From Plotosus lineatus (Eukaryota; Chordata; Actinopteri; Siluriformes; Plotosidae), in NCBI GenBank assembly GCA_024760905.1, contig CM045737.1:17306848-17370847 (forward strand): 64,000 nt of DNA, written 5' to 3'. A model generated the notes under the pieces. That model ran no database searches. It was not told where the DNA came from and was given only the letters and a program-made list of their open reading frames with translations. The position numbers and the translations under genes are program-made. Within the stretch, counting starts at the first letter, position 1; each line of letters begins with the position of its first letter. Positions 23,653 to 35,084 of the stretch are shown here, in pieces.

Positions 23653-23959
23653 TGTTAGCTATCTTTATTCTGATAAATGAAGACTATTTTTTGAGAAACT
23701 GTCAAAAAACAGTATGTCATACAACAGTATGTACTATTCCCTTCTCAAGACAGTGCAAACTATATCTAACTAGGATGGAAAGAGAGGCAAGAGGCCCTGG
23801 TGCAAAACTGAAAAAGAAGACAAGTACATCAGATTCTTCAGTTTTGACAGGCGCCTGACAGGTTCTCCATTAGCAGCTTCATTAAATAGTACCCACAAAA
23901 TACCAGCAGCAACTTCAGCAATGAAGACGGGACTCCTGGAGTTATGAAGGTAAAGCCAT
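23653..23959. other. Intronic DNA with no recognised feature
   Basis: Between the LINE and the Tc1 remnant; nothing recognised. Confidence 0.4.
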
Positions 23960-24935
23960 ATCTCAGACTGGCCACTAAAAGAAAAAGATCAAGATTGTCA
24001 ACAGAACACAGTTATTGGACAAAACAAGATTGGTGAAAAAAGTGCTATAGATGGGTCGAAAAGAGGAACATTCATAGGGTGCAGAATAGACGAAAGGATG
24101 CTAGAGGAGTGCTTGAAACCATCTCTCAAACATGGGCGGGAAATGTAATGGTCTGGGGGAGTTTCGCGGTGGTAAAGTAGGATATTTGTATAGGGTTAAT
24201 GGAATGTTGAACAAGTAAGGCCAACACTCCATTTTATAACACCATGCATAGCCCTGTGGATGGCACTTGATTGGAGTCACCTTCCTTCCACAGCAGGTAT
24301 TCTGTCAGTAATGGAGAGACCAGTGCAGTCACCAGATCTCAAGCCATTTGAAATGTTGTGGGAGCAGCTTGACTATATGGTACACAGTGATCCCTTGCTA
24401 CTTTATGCTTCAGTTTTTGCGGCTTCAGTGCATTGCAGGTTTTCAAAAATATTTATTGAAAAATAAAATGCTTCAAAACAAGGCCAATTATGCAAAAAAA
24501 AAAAAAAAAAAAACCCAAACAAAAACCAAAAAAAACAACCCAAAACCCTCCAAGACTTCTTGCATTTTTATGCGAGTTGTGCATCTGAGTGTGTGCACAC
24601 GCGCGTCTGTATGTGTGTATTTATATTTTATTGACATCTTTTGCATTATTTTTTAATATTTAATTCTTATTATAAACATTTATATCGTTGAATTATATTT
24701 ATATAATGTATATATATATTAATATTATATACACATATACATCAGGGGGGGGGTCGATCCTATTTCGTGGAAATCAGCGGACGTGGGGGGGGGTAATCGG
24801 TCCCCATTAACCGCGGAAAGGGAGGGATCTCTGTATATGAAAGTGCCCATCAAGCCCCTCGAACTTGTGGGAGGTGCTTCAGGAAGTGTCGGGTGAAATT
24901 TCTTTATCTTACTGTGACAAATTGAAAGAATGACA
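23960..24935 (+). mobile_element. Tc1-like transposon remnant with nested MITE
   Basis: Decayed + strand transposase: GNVMVWGSFAVVK, YRVNGMLNK and, later, SPDLKPFEMLWEQLDYMV, the segment around the third catalytic acid (normally SPDLNPIE.LW..L). The remaining C-terminal codons resume at about 24836 (KPLELVGGASGSVG). The two parts are separated by MITE G at 24385-24833. N-terminal half not recognised. Confidence 0.75.
24385..24833 (+). mobile_element. MITE family G copy inside the Tc1 remnant
   Basis: CAGTGATCCCTTGCTACTTT at the left, CCGCGGAAAGGGAGGGATCTCTG at the right; same interior as other family G copies. It interrupts the transposase reading frame exactly between LDYMV and the C-terminal codons. 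Confidence 0.87.
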
Positions 24936-24987
24936 AAGGGCAGCTAAGCTGTAATAGCTGCAAATGGAGGATTTAGACAAAGGCAAA

Positions 24988-25192
24988 TTCATTCATTCAT
25001 TCATTCATTCACTCATTCATTCTGTGAACTGCTTAATCCTATTTAGAAACATTACAGAAACATCGCAGTGCAGAAACACACTGACGCAATGCAGTCTACT
25101 CTTGACAAAAGTCAGCAATGGTTCTTTTACATGCCTCTCACCACAGACAGACAGATGGCCAGCCTTTGATAACCCAGTTAGCTGCACTGAGG
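24988..25192 (-). mobile_element. tRNA-SINE body A + tail B, partial
   Basis: (ATTC)n then CTGCTTAATCCTATTTAG (tail B complement) is followed by body A complement (TTGACAAAAGTCAGCAATGG; TTTGATAACCCAGTTAGC). Head missing. Confidence 0.75.
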
Positions 25193-25858
25193 AAAAGGTT
25201 TAAAGGGCAAAATCGTTATTTTAAGTAACAATTATTATTTATAAATTTGTTGTTGTCTTATTGGATGGATGTAAGTTTGTGTTTAAATTAAAAATGAGAA
25301 ATTTTTTTTGGGGTGTCCCCAAACCTTTGACAAGTAGTGTACATGTACAGTAATAGTGTACTTATCATGAAGTCATTAGTTTTGTCCTGTCCGTTACACA
25401 TCCGTTATATATCAGTTCACATTGTCAGTAAACCATTAGCTGAACATGCATTCCATATCCGGCACAATTTCGTTTCACCTATTGCATGTCCACCTGCGAG
25501 TCAGGTCCACCTGAGATCAGCGGATGCAAACTGACAAATATAGGATGAGAAAAGCACGAGTTCTGAAGAAATGCATGTTCAACGCACAACAACCATACAA
25601 CCAGTGGACGCCTATGTAAGAAACCTTGTCTAATAAGGAACGCACTCGCTGAATGAGAAACGGATAAGAAATACAAGCGTATGGAGATGAATGGACTGAA
25701 AATTTTGCTCTCTGTCAGATGTTCGTTAATGCTATCCAAATATGTGTGACTATTTTTTAAAACGAATCACCAAATTGTTGACCACTCCGGGTCACCCTTG
25801 GAGGAAATAAAATTGCTCCTAATGATTCCATTTACAAATCTCTCTTGTCTCCTTTTAG
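25193..25858. other. Intronic DNA before brf1 exon 25859
   Basis: No repeat or coding feature recognised apart from the acceptor at its end. Confidence 0.45.
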
Positions 25859-26158
25859 ACATCAACAATGGGACCTTGTCTCTGGTGTCTGACCTCACAG
25901 AAGACGACACCCTAGAAGATGAGGAAATGGAAGCTGCAGCCCGGCATCTCAATGAGGACTTCATTAGCCAGGTGCTACCTGAACTGCACCACAGACCTCA
26001 GGGAGCAACAGAGACCCAGGAGCAGTGTGAGGCTGCAAAGCAGCCCAGTGGCTCCACCCATGTGCCACTAACTTCACTACTTGGCCCACTTCCCACTGCT
26101 GCCAGCTTAGGCCTCACAGAGTCTATTCGCCATTGTCTGAATGAAGTGGGAGAGGATG
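25859..26158 (+). CDS. brf1: brf1 exon: acidic region and DPLPTAASLG motif; last visible exon
   Basis: The 300-nt exon starts by completing an Asp codon and encodes an acidic run (DLTEDDTLEDEEMEAAARHL) followed by NEDF. A low-complexity stretch rich in Gln/Glu/Pro follows. The conserved LLGPLPTAASLGLTESI and RHCLNEVGED then close it. Human BRF1 has EDEELEAAASHLN and LLDPLPTAASLG in the same order. The acceptor CCTTTTAG ends at 25858; the donor GTGAGT starts at 26159; phase 1 out. The next expected exon (DLSGIDDLEIDRYI, the TBP-binding homology region) does not appear anywhere from 26.2 to 64 kb. The following intron is therefore at least 37.8 kb, or the gene is interrupted here. Confidence 0.93.
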
Positions 26159-26271
26159 GTGAGTGGCTGTAATGTGTTCCATGTGGTTTCTTTGTGTTGT
26201 GATGTTTCTGGTGCGATTTTTTTAAAAGCCTAATTTAACTGATGAAAAATCAAATAGTGACAAAATTACAA

Positions 26272-26575
26272 GGGCAGCCAGGAGGTTTTGGGACTGAAAA
26301 GTTCTTGCTTCAATTCCCAAACCAGCAGGAAAAATGTGTGGTGGTGGGGGAATGAGCAGCATGTTCTCTTCCTCCACCTTCATGGCTGAAGTGTCCTTGA
26401 GCAAGGAACCTAAAGCACAACTGCTCTCAATGTGCCCCCAGTGTGTGTGGCAGCCAACTGCTCTATGTGTGTGCACACTGTCTTGGTGTGTGCTCACTTT
26501 AGATGTGTTTAATGCAGAGGCAATAATTTCCCTTGTGAGATTAATACAGCATAGCAAAATAAAAAAATAAATAAA
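26272..26575 (+). mobile_element. tRNA-like SINE of a fourth type (D) with A-rich tail
   Basis: Begins GGCAGCCAGGAGGTTTTGGG with a B-box-like GCTTCAATTCCC. It continues through a GGCTGAAGTGTCCTTGAGCAAGG block common to fish SINEs and ends CCTTGTGAGATTAAT plus an A-rich tail. Single copy here, so boundaries are approximate. Confidence 0.55.
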
Positions 26576-27104
26576 AGGTCTGTTAAGCTTTTGCCCAAGT
26601 TTAATGTTTTGCTTTAAGTTTATCATTATAGAGCTTTTGCTTGAATTAATTAACAGGAAAAGTGTTGATGTTTTATAATTTGCAATATGTCCCTTGTTAA
26701 GACAATGTTTTACTTTACTCAATGGTAATTTACTTTATCTTTGACCCCCAAATTATATACAGGGACCCCTCACTTTCTGCGCTTAATTGGGACCAAGATC
26801 CTCCCGCAACCATCGAATTCCGCGAAGTAGGATCGACTCCCTGATTGACGTACTGTATACATACATCTACAGTAGGCCCCCGTTATTCGCTGGGTTCGGT
26901 TCCGGCCCCTCCCACGAATCAAGATAATCCGCGAGTTCTGTACCCGGAAGTAAAACCCTATGTATCATATTACATACCTAAAATATGCTTCTCAAATAAA
27001 TTCTATAGACAGTCTTACTCATTAATATAGTACTGATGTAGTAAAATGTAGTAATTAAGTAAAAAACTTTTTAATTTTTTACTTTGGTATTTATAGATAA
27101 ATTT

Positions 27105-27180
<76 letters not shown>
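27105..27180. repeat. (TA)n microsatellite
   Basis: About 75 bp pure TA, left flank of the SINE; further TA tracts at 27436-27510 and 27553-27600. Equivalent tracts in unit 2 are at 36772-36836, 37088-37130 and 37178-37225 and differ in length. Confidence 0.97.
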
Positions 27181-27181
<1 letters not shown>

Positions 27182-27433
27182 AGTCTTGACTAACTGGGTT
27201 ATCAAAGGCGGGCCATGTCTCTCACTGTCTATGGTGAGAGGCATGTAAAAGAACCATTGCTGACTTTCGTAAAGAGTAGGCTGCAAAGTCGTCAGCGTGT
27301 TTCTGTCCCTTGCTAAAAGGGTTGTGACAGGAAGGGCATCCGACGTAAAAACCTCTGCCAAAATCAAACATGCGAATCAGATGATTCGCTGTGGCGACTC
27401 CCGAGTAAAGGGGAAAAAGCCGAAAGGAAGACA

Positions 27434-27437
<4 letters not shown>
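27181..27437 (+). mobile_element. tRNA-SINE body A + tail A between TA tracts (unit 1)
   Basis: CTAACTGGGTTATCAAAGGC to GATGATTCGCTGTGGCGACTCC and GGGGAAAAAGCCGAAAGG, lacking the tRNA head. TA microsatellites on both sides suggest the head was lost or the tracts grew at the ends. Confidence 0.85.
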
Positions 27438-27512
<75 letters not shown>

Positions 27513-27549
27513 AGTAAAAAAATAAAGTTTTTACTTAATCATTACTACA

Positions 27550-27603
<54 letters not shown>

Positions 27604-28125
27604 AACATAAAAGTGTGACATAATGACGTAATGAACTCTCAGCCGGACCCAGAACGCAGGAGGCAGTGTAAGATGGCATAGTGGATTTATTATTCAAAGG
27701 GGAAGCACTTAAGCAGAGTGCATACACTTTCAGTACAGTACTGATGATGAAAAAAACACAAACAACATTAAACACTGGAAGCAGGGATGTGATATGAGAC
27801 AATCTTCTGGTGCAGATGTGAGCATGCGTTTTGTGTTTATAGGGAGTAGATGAGAGGAGTGAATTCAGGTGTGAGCTACTGCAATCAGCCCGAGCAGCTC
27901 AGCCATGCCCCTCAGCCGGAGCGGGGAGAAACAGAGTTAGAGAACTCAGCCACCAAAATCATAGTCCTCCAAAAACACAGACCATAACAAAAAGAACATA
28001 AAAGAAAATGAAGTGTAATAAATTGGATAAACAAAACAAAAGGATAAACATGCTACAGCAAAGTACATAAAATCACACACACAAGCATTCTAAACATTAA
28101 CTTAGGTACTGCATTCAAATAATAA

Positions 28126-28320
28126 TTGAAAAAAGACTTTAATACTACAGTGCTTTACAATAGCTCAGATGATTATTCCTCTTCAGGCACTTCAGAGGAA
28201 ACTTCAGGAGAAAGTCTTATTTCTTCAGAAGAGATATCCAATGTCATTACCTTTTCCTGGCGCTTAGCCAGAGAAGACGCAGGGCATTTGAGTGGCATCA
28301 TAGAGCCTAACAGGTAATTA
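28126..28320 (+). other. Acidic open stretch in the MITE interior; not assigned
   Basis: About 60 codons, Ser/Glu-rich (SSDDYSSSGTSEETSGES), occur here and unchanged in unit 2 near 37750-37920 (reading interrupted by a small deletion there). Composition resembles an acidic tail of a domesticated or transposon protein but no domain is visible. I list it only because it is the one non-trivial open frame in this element. Confidence 0.2.
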
Positions 28321-28837
28321 AAACACTTAAAAAATGCACATTGACAACTTGTGCGCAAATGAGAAAAAAAGGGGCGTATACATCATCTCAACCAATCAGC
28401 AGGAGGGAGAACAGCCATCTTGGCAGTCCGCGAATATCCGGGGACGTGAGTGCAAAACCGCTAATAGTCAAGGGCCTCGTGTATATGTGATTGTAATATC
28501 AATAAATACATATTCAATGCTATAAATGCTTATAATAACTATTAAACATTCAAAAAGAATGCATAAGATGTAAATAAAATATAAATACACACATACACAT
28601 ATATTTTTATGTGAGGTGCGCATCTGAGTGTGCACATGCATCTGATGCACGTGCATACACTCAGACGCAAACCTCACATAAAAATTTAAGTAGTTTTGAT
28701 GGAGGGGTTTTGGGTTGGGGTTTTTTGTTTGTTTGTTTGGGGGTTTTTCTTGCATGATTGGCCTTGTTTTGCAGCATTTTCCATTACTTTTCCTATATTT
28801 TTCCTTAATTTCCTTATTTTTTATATGCGATGCACTG

Positions 28838-28936
28838 GGGGGGGGGCAGTAACAACCTTGTGGAGAGTGGGACTCAAACCCCCAACCTTTGGATCAGCGA
28901 TCCAGCGCCTTATACCACTAGACCACCACTGCCCCG
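28838..28936 (-). mobile_element. tRNA-SINE head A only (unit 1)
   Basis: Minus strand GGGCAGTGGTGGTCTAGTGG, then GGTTGGGGGTTTGAGTCCC, stopping after CACTCTCCACAAGG. It replaces the right end of MITE G. Confidence 0.85.
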
Positions 28937-28996
28937 TTCCAATTGAATCTATTTATCTAAATGTTATCACATGCTGATGGAACCCCAGAGAGATTT

Positions 28997-29256
28997 CCTT
29001 TCAGCTTTTTCCCCTTTTCAGGGGTCGCTACAGCGAATGGTTCGCACGTTTGATTTGGCGTAGGTTTTTACATCAGATGCCCTTCCTGACACAACCCTTT
29101 AGCAAGGGACAGAAACACGCTGAAACAGGCTTTGCAGCTACTCTTTACGAAAGTCAGCAGTGGTTCTTTTACAAGAACCTATCACCATAGACAGTGAGAG
29201 GGGGGACACTGACAACCTTGTGGAGAGTACTACACCACTAGACCACCACTGCCCTC
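28997..29256 (-). mobile_element. tRNA-SINE head A + tail A, with internal deletion (unit 1)
   Basis: Complement of tail A (TTTTCAGGGGTCGCTACAGC) followed by body A complement. A deletion fuses CATAGACAGTGAGAGGGGGG to the head, and the B box is lost. Confidence 0.8.
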
Positions 29257-29950
29257 AAAGAGTTGCTTATTTTATTCAGTAATTCACCTTTCATTCAGGT
29301 ATAATTTCAGGCAGTTTTTTTGTTAAATATCCTGTTTCATGAAAACAATCAAGAGTTATTTTTACAGTCTTTCAGTGTGGGAAAGATAAAACCAGTGGAA
29401 GCAGGAATTAGCCTCATCAATACATCTAATCAGTGCGGTCGGTCCCTGAACAGCCTATAGTCAATGTTATTCAATTATAGGACTCTAAGGACCTCATAGT
29501 TCCTTCTGTGCTGGAGGAATGCTTGGGAATCAACTTGTAATTTAGAATTAGAAATGCAAATTTTTAGTAAATCCTTCTTTGTCTGTTTCAGTTAGCATTA
29601 ACCCAGTAAACAAAAAGCTGACAGGTACAATAATGATAATAAATAAATAAATCAACATTTTATACATTAGAAATGCTTTACTGAATTAGAAAACACATGA
29701 ATTAGAAAATGGACTTTGCTAAAATACCAGAGGCAGTAAGCAGCAAGTGATTGTTATATGATAGATTTAAACATGTGGAGGCTTGATATTAGACAGCATG
29801 GTAGCGTAGAGTTTAGCATCCCATAATAACTCTGTACACCAAGTTTTAATACATTTGTTATTTCGATTGTTTAGTAATGCATTCCTCCCATAGTAACACA
29901 GCTACATTTCATTCAATAGTTGTTTGCCTTGCAAACCCAGAATCACTATA
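29257..29950. other. Unrecognised DNA within the duplicated unit
   Basis: No TE termini or coding signal recognised; repeated in unit 2 at about 38881-39574. Confidence 0.45.
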
Positions 29951-30465
29951 CAGGGTTCCCTCACGTTCATGATTAATTGGGCCCGAGATCCCAATGCGAC
30001 CACTGAAATCCGCAAAGTAGGATCCCCCCTTCCCGACTGACATACACGTACATGTATATATGTATATAATATCAAGAAATACATATTCAATGTAACAAAT
30101 GCTCATAATAACAATTAAACATTAAAAAATAATGCATAAGATGTAAATAAAATATAAATACACACACATACAGACGCGCGCACACACACATGCAGATGCA
30201 CGTGCATGCACTCAGATGCGTACCTCACAACAATGTAACTAGTTTTGATGAGAGGTTTTGGGTTGTTTTTTGTTTTGTGTTGGTTTAGGGTTTTTTTTTT
30301 TGTGGCCTTGTTCTTGTGACATTTTCCTTAACTTTTCCCCCTATTTTTCCTTAATTTCCTTATTTTTTAATTTTATTCAATGAATATTCAAAAAAAAAAA
30401 ATAAAAAAAACCTTGTGATGCACTGAAGCTGCATGAATTGAAGCGCGGAGTTGCGAGGGATCCCT
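29951..30465 (-). mobile_element. MITE family G copy (unit 1)
   Basis: CAGGGTTCCCTCACGTTCAT at the left to GTTGCGAGGGATCCCTA at the right. The terminal block reads CATGATTAATTGGG where unit 2 and all other copies read a CCGCGGTTAATTGGG-type sequence. Confidence 0.85.
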
Positions 30466-30792
30466 ATACTGTATTACGGACTCTAATTCAAATGTGACGT
30501 TTGGCTGCAGTTTTGAAGTTTTTATCGAGGTTTTTTATTTTCTTAAGATGGAAACATGCAACTTCCAATCTAACAGATTTCTTGCCAACTGGCTTGTTTG
30601 ATCCTGGAGCCTGCCTGCTGTGAAGTGATTGTGCTGACCACTGCAGCTCTGTGCTGATATGTTTTGGGTTAGATTTTGCAATTTGTGTCATAATTATCAT
30701 GTTCGCCAATTATTATGCTGACGGTCATTAAAAACTTTGAGACCATACTATTCCACATAATTTTTATTCTGATACCCAAAACTGAATTTTTG

Positions 30793-30850
30793 TCTTCCTC
30801 TTCTTCTTCTTCTTCTTTCGGCTTTTCCCTTTCTCAGGGGTTGCCACATA
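30793..30850 (-). mobile_element. Solo tail A (LINE/SINE 3' end), unit 1
   Basis: TCTTCTTCTTCTTCTTTCGG then CTTTTCCCTTTCTCAGGGG: the complement of tail A with its (AAG)n end, and nothing 5' of it. A very short 5'-truncated retrotransposition product. Unit 2 copy at about 40427-40485. Confidence 0.75.
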
Positions 30851-32800
30851 TTGAAATTTGTTTAGCATCGTGGCTTCAAAAAAACAACAAACAAAAGTGT
30901 CAAGAATAAATTATCCACATCAAAAACATCAAAACAATATGCCACCTGCCAAAATTAATGTCACAATAGTATCGGGTATGGCCTCTGTGCTTTGATACAG
31001 GTGGTCATTTTCTGTGATACTGGCGGCTATTTTCGGTTATTTGTGTTTATACTGGCAGTGGTTTGCAGTGATACAGCACAGAGAAACTGGTCCCGGAAGT
31101 GCGGCAAACGGACGTTGTGATGCTGTTCGTGAGTCGTCACTCTCTCTTGCCCTGGATGTGGCCAAGTGACCTACACATGTGCAATAAAGCGTGACAAAAT
31201 AAGAACTAGTAATTTTCTCAAGTTTCCGAGTATTAACATCAATAAAGCCATATAGTGCACCTCCAACCCCACCTTAACCCAAAAGTACAGATAAGACAAA
31301 TATTTCTCTCTCAAAATTTTTAATGACTCCCAGAATACAAAGCAGGGGAAGTTCTGACTTCCAAACAAAAATTTCATCCCCTTTAATACAGTGCCTCTAA
31401 ATAAGATTTTCAAACCATTGAGTCAACAAAATATCAATAGATGTAATGTTCTTCTGTGAAGAAAGAAAGTACACCCACCTAGAAGTTGGTATTGCCCTCC
31501 TCAGCTGAAATAACGTTTTGTAGGTGTCTTGAATAATTGTCCACCAGTCTCTGGTATTGCTGAATTTTCTGATGTCTCATCCTTCAGTTAGAAAATGTTT
31601 GAGAGTTTTCTTGCATTTTTAAATTCTCGCAGCAGCATTTCAATGGGGTTCAAATCTCAGCTTTGACTCGTCACCAGGCACTTCCATAGCCCTTTCGGGG
31701 CGGTTCAACATTTTCAACATTTTCCTAAGTGTGCAGAGAGTACGCTTTTTTGCCCCCCTCCGAAAGTGTACAAATAAACGTTGATGATCTCTCGGCAGGA
31801 TTTTTAAATAAGATATTAAACAAAACAGTGGTCAAACCTCTTTTATAAAATAAATCACTGTATTTCCTTGATCAATACCTATTTTATACAGCAGTCAAAT
31901 AATAATGAAATCAATAAAAAAAATTATACTTTTAAAGAATTATTTAAAGAAAGCCGCCATTATTAAGTGCCCGCCTACAAAAAGTTACCGTGATGTCACT
32001 GGGTTATTACAAAGTACCACATGAAATATAGTGCATGTGTATCACAGCATATTATATGATATAAACAACATGGAATCTCACGCCAACAACACGCACAGTT
32101 TTTCAGCAGAAGACGATTCATCTATTACTCTCAGAAGATGAATCAAATATTATAGTTCAACCAAAAACATTCCCAAATATATTTCAAACTACATCTACAA
32201 GTACATGTGCTAAATACATTTACACATTGAGCTAAAGTTTTTTTATCTAGTCCAAGGCACAAACAAATATTAATACACATTTACAGCACAAAAACATACA
32301 CATGTTCTAACACATGTGCAGGAGCTGGAGGCGGTACTAACAAACTGTGCTATATACTCACACATGCACTTTGTTTGATTGACGGTGTTCAGCTATTATT
32401 GCTGACTGATAATATTATGTTTGTTGATGGGTCAGCTCGGGCGTGCACATGCGCAGTGCCCATTAAACGTTAACGTCCGGTTTACTTTCTGACTCTAGTC
32501 ATGTGGAACTTATCTCCGACTTTCTCTTCAATAACAGTCATTAAGTTTATTTATAAGATTGTGAATATACATAATTTCATGTCCAGCGGAACTCAACTCC
32601 TGCTGTGGGGGGTGCACATGCAACCAGCCTACGCCCTTGATCAGCTGCCTTCTGATGTTTCAGCAGCTGATACCGGGTTGGGTCATATTCATTGCAGACA
32701 TTGCAGATATGCAACACCGCAGGTGGTTGGCGAATCACGCACTGAGAGTTTCAAATGTACACGCACAAAAAATATATATATAATATAAAATATTATATAT
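30851..32800. other. Unrecognised DNA within the duplicated unit
   Basis: Several open stretches (for example minus 31171-31413, plus 32501-32788) are conserved between the two units only because the duplication is young. No domain is visible. A small palindrome CACATGTTCTAACACATGTG lies near 32300. Confidence 0.4.
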
Positions 32801-32812
32801 AAAATATAAAAA

Positions 32813-32877
<65 letters not shown>

Positions 32878-32880
<3 letters not shown>

Positions 32881-33666
32881 TAAAACCTCCGCTGACGAAC
32901 GCTTAAGCTCACGAACTTTTCGCCTCAAGAACATTAAATTTGCGAGCGTATAGTCTCTGCTGACGAACTAGTTTTCGGTGGACGAATCAAACCACGCGGT
33001 CGAACAGCGCCACGGTGGCGGCCACGAGAAGCTTAAGCACGCTCACGGCGTCACAGTTCGTCACCCCCTTTCTTTGAGTGCGGACGTGGTTTGTGTTTGA
33101 TAGACATTTTGGACCATATTGAGTGTACTTTTGCTATTATGGGACCGAAAAAGACCCCACCACAGGCGGAGATCGTTGAAAAACACGAACGAGGTGTGCG
33201 TTTGTGTGACTCAGCGTCCCAGTACCAGTACGCTAAGTCTACCATTGCTCCCATCCTTAAGAACAAGGAAGCTATTAAGGGTGCGTGTGTGGCTAAGGGT
33301 GTTTCCAAACAGTAGGCATTTCCAAACTCTCCTTCCAAACAATAAGTCCCTCCCTCCCTCCTCCTCCCACTCCATTCCATCAAGCCGTCAACTACCATCA
33401 CAAAGGTAAATAAAACGACTTTATTATACAGTACAGTTTATTTCTTTAATTACAATACAATAGCACATTTATTATACATAAAATAAGGTATATTTTTGTG
33501 TAGTTTTAAGGCTTATTTAGTAGAAAATTATGTTTTATGGGGACCTGGGAACGGATTATTCTCATTTTAATGGTTTCTTATGGAAAATAAATGTTCGGAA
33601 GACGGACTTTTCGCCTTACACACACTTTCTGGGAACCAATTATGTTCGTGAGCTGAGGTATCACTG
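32878..33666 (+). mobile_element. Tigger-like element with N-terminal HTH ORF (unit 1)
   Basis: CAGTAAAACCTCCGCTGACG to TGAGCTGAGGTATCACTG with TA flanks; opposite orientation to the copy at 4165-4950. The + strand ORF MGPKKTPPQAEIVEKHERGV ... GVSKQ (about 33139-33315) has one more Pro than the 4165 copy and otherwise few changes. A run of TA repeats precedes it. The DDE domain is missing. Confidence 0.87.
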
Positions 33667-34315
33667 TATATCTTCACGAGCGCATGTATTATTGTTGATC
33701 GACATTTTTGTAATATTCAAACGCATACACAGACATCTTACCCCCTCCCCCCAAGCGTAGTTGAATGATCCCTTATTGCTTCTTTGCAAGCTAATCCTTG
33801 GTAATTATCACGCTGAAAAGTCAATCTCTGATAGAACGTTGAGTTTCGGACAAATGCCCTTGCATTATTTTTTATGCACTGATATGATGGAGAATTCTTA
33901 GTTGAATCATTAACTGCAAGCTGCCCAGTCACTAAAGCAGTGAAGGAACCCCAAATTGTAACATTTGATATAGAGGTTATTGCCCCATAATAACCTAATC
34001 TGTACGCCAAGTTGTGATACATTTATTATATTTGTTGGTTAGTAATGTATTTTTCTCATAGTAAGGTAGTACCTGCATTTCACTTAACAACTGTCAGCCT
34101 TGCAAACCTAGCATCCCAAAATAATCTACTTGAATTCAAGCAAGATAGTTGGATACAGTTTTGAAGTTTTTTTTTTTTTTAATGATTTTAATAATAAAAC
34201 TAAGATGAATTTAAGCATGGATATGATATAAAATTCTTACTTGGATCATTAACTACAAGCTACCCAGTCATTGAAACGGTGAAGAACCCCAAGCCATAAT
34301 ATTTCTACTAAAATA

Positions 34316-35080
34316 AAGGGAGACACAAAAAAGGGAACTTTTTAACAATCCAGTAAAGCCAAGAGTGATGGAAGAAAAAATATTTTATTCAGAGTAATTG
34401 AAACCTTAAAACATGCCATTCAAGAAGCAATGATGGAATTTTCATTTTTTGAAAATTACTTCTTGTATATGGTGTCCTCCTGTACGAATGCATTCTTGAA
34501 AGCTGCTGTTGAGATTCCTCATCGACCGTGGCAACATCTCAGCTGGGATACTGTGAATTTCATCCCAAATTCTGTTTTAACTCATCCAGAATTCTTGGTC
34601 GAGTTGTGTACACTTTACTCTTGAGATAGCCCCACAAGAATAAAATCACAAATGGACAAATCTGGCAAACTAGGAGGCCAGGGAACGTTACCGAATCTTG
34701 AGATCACATGGTTACCGAACAATTCTCGCACAGCCTCCAATGATTACCGTGCAGTGTGTGATGTCGCTCCATCCTGTTGAAATCAGGTTTCTCTTCAAAG
34801 TTATTAATCCAACATTCTATCGCATGTTTTGATGGAACAGCACCATGACATCGTAAGTTGTAAAAATGTTGGAACTCCCTCTGCACAGCTTTCAAACTAT
34901 CACAATTTTTATAAAACATTTTTATGGCTAATGCACGCTGTTGCCCGTTCCACTGATCCATGGTTACTAAAATCGCGGAGTGTTTACTTGCTCAAGCTCA
35001 CTTTCTCGCAGTGCTGCCACTTGCTCATGTCTGCCAATACGCACTTCAAAAATTCCCGTTTTTTTGGGTCACCCTGTACT
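34316..35080 (-). mobile_element. mariner-like element, internally deleted (unit 1)
   Basis: Right end (minus) TACAGGGTGACCCAAAAAAACG and left end AAGGGAGACACAAAAAAGGG are imperfect inverted repeats. The minus strand begins with MDQWNGQQRALAIKMFYKNC and IECWINNFEEK, the N-terminal helix-turn-helix (DUF4817-like) of a mariner-type transposase. The reading then jumps to the C-terminal end (ICPFVILFLWGYLKSKVYTT; QLRCCHGR..GISTAAFKNAFVQ), so the DD-D core is deleted. This transposase type is best known in arthropods but also occurs in fish. Confidence 0.8.
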
Positions 35081-35084
35081 TATA

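Larger units (their letters stand above)
26870..28481. mobile_element. CAGTAGGCCCCCG-ended Tigger-type element (unit 1)
   Basis: Left end CAGTAGGCCCCCGTTATTCG, right end (minus strand) CACGAGGCCCTTGACTATTAG; TA on both sides. It sits inside MITE G and itself contains SINE A and long TA tracts. No transposase frame recognised. Confidence 0.75.
26760..28837 (-). mobile_element. MITE G copy split by another MITE (unit 1)
   Basis: The left end CAGGGACCCCTCACTTTCTG (26760-26869) resumes at 28482 (TATGTGATTGTAATATC..CTTAATTTCCTTATTTTTTA..GCGATGCACTG) after the inserted element. Its right terminus is replaced by a SINE head. The left 70 bp is the outer left copy of the duplication junction. Confidence 0.85.
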
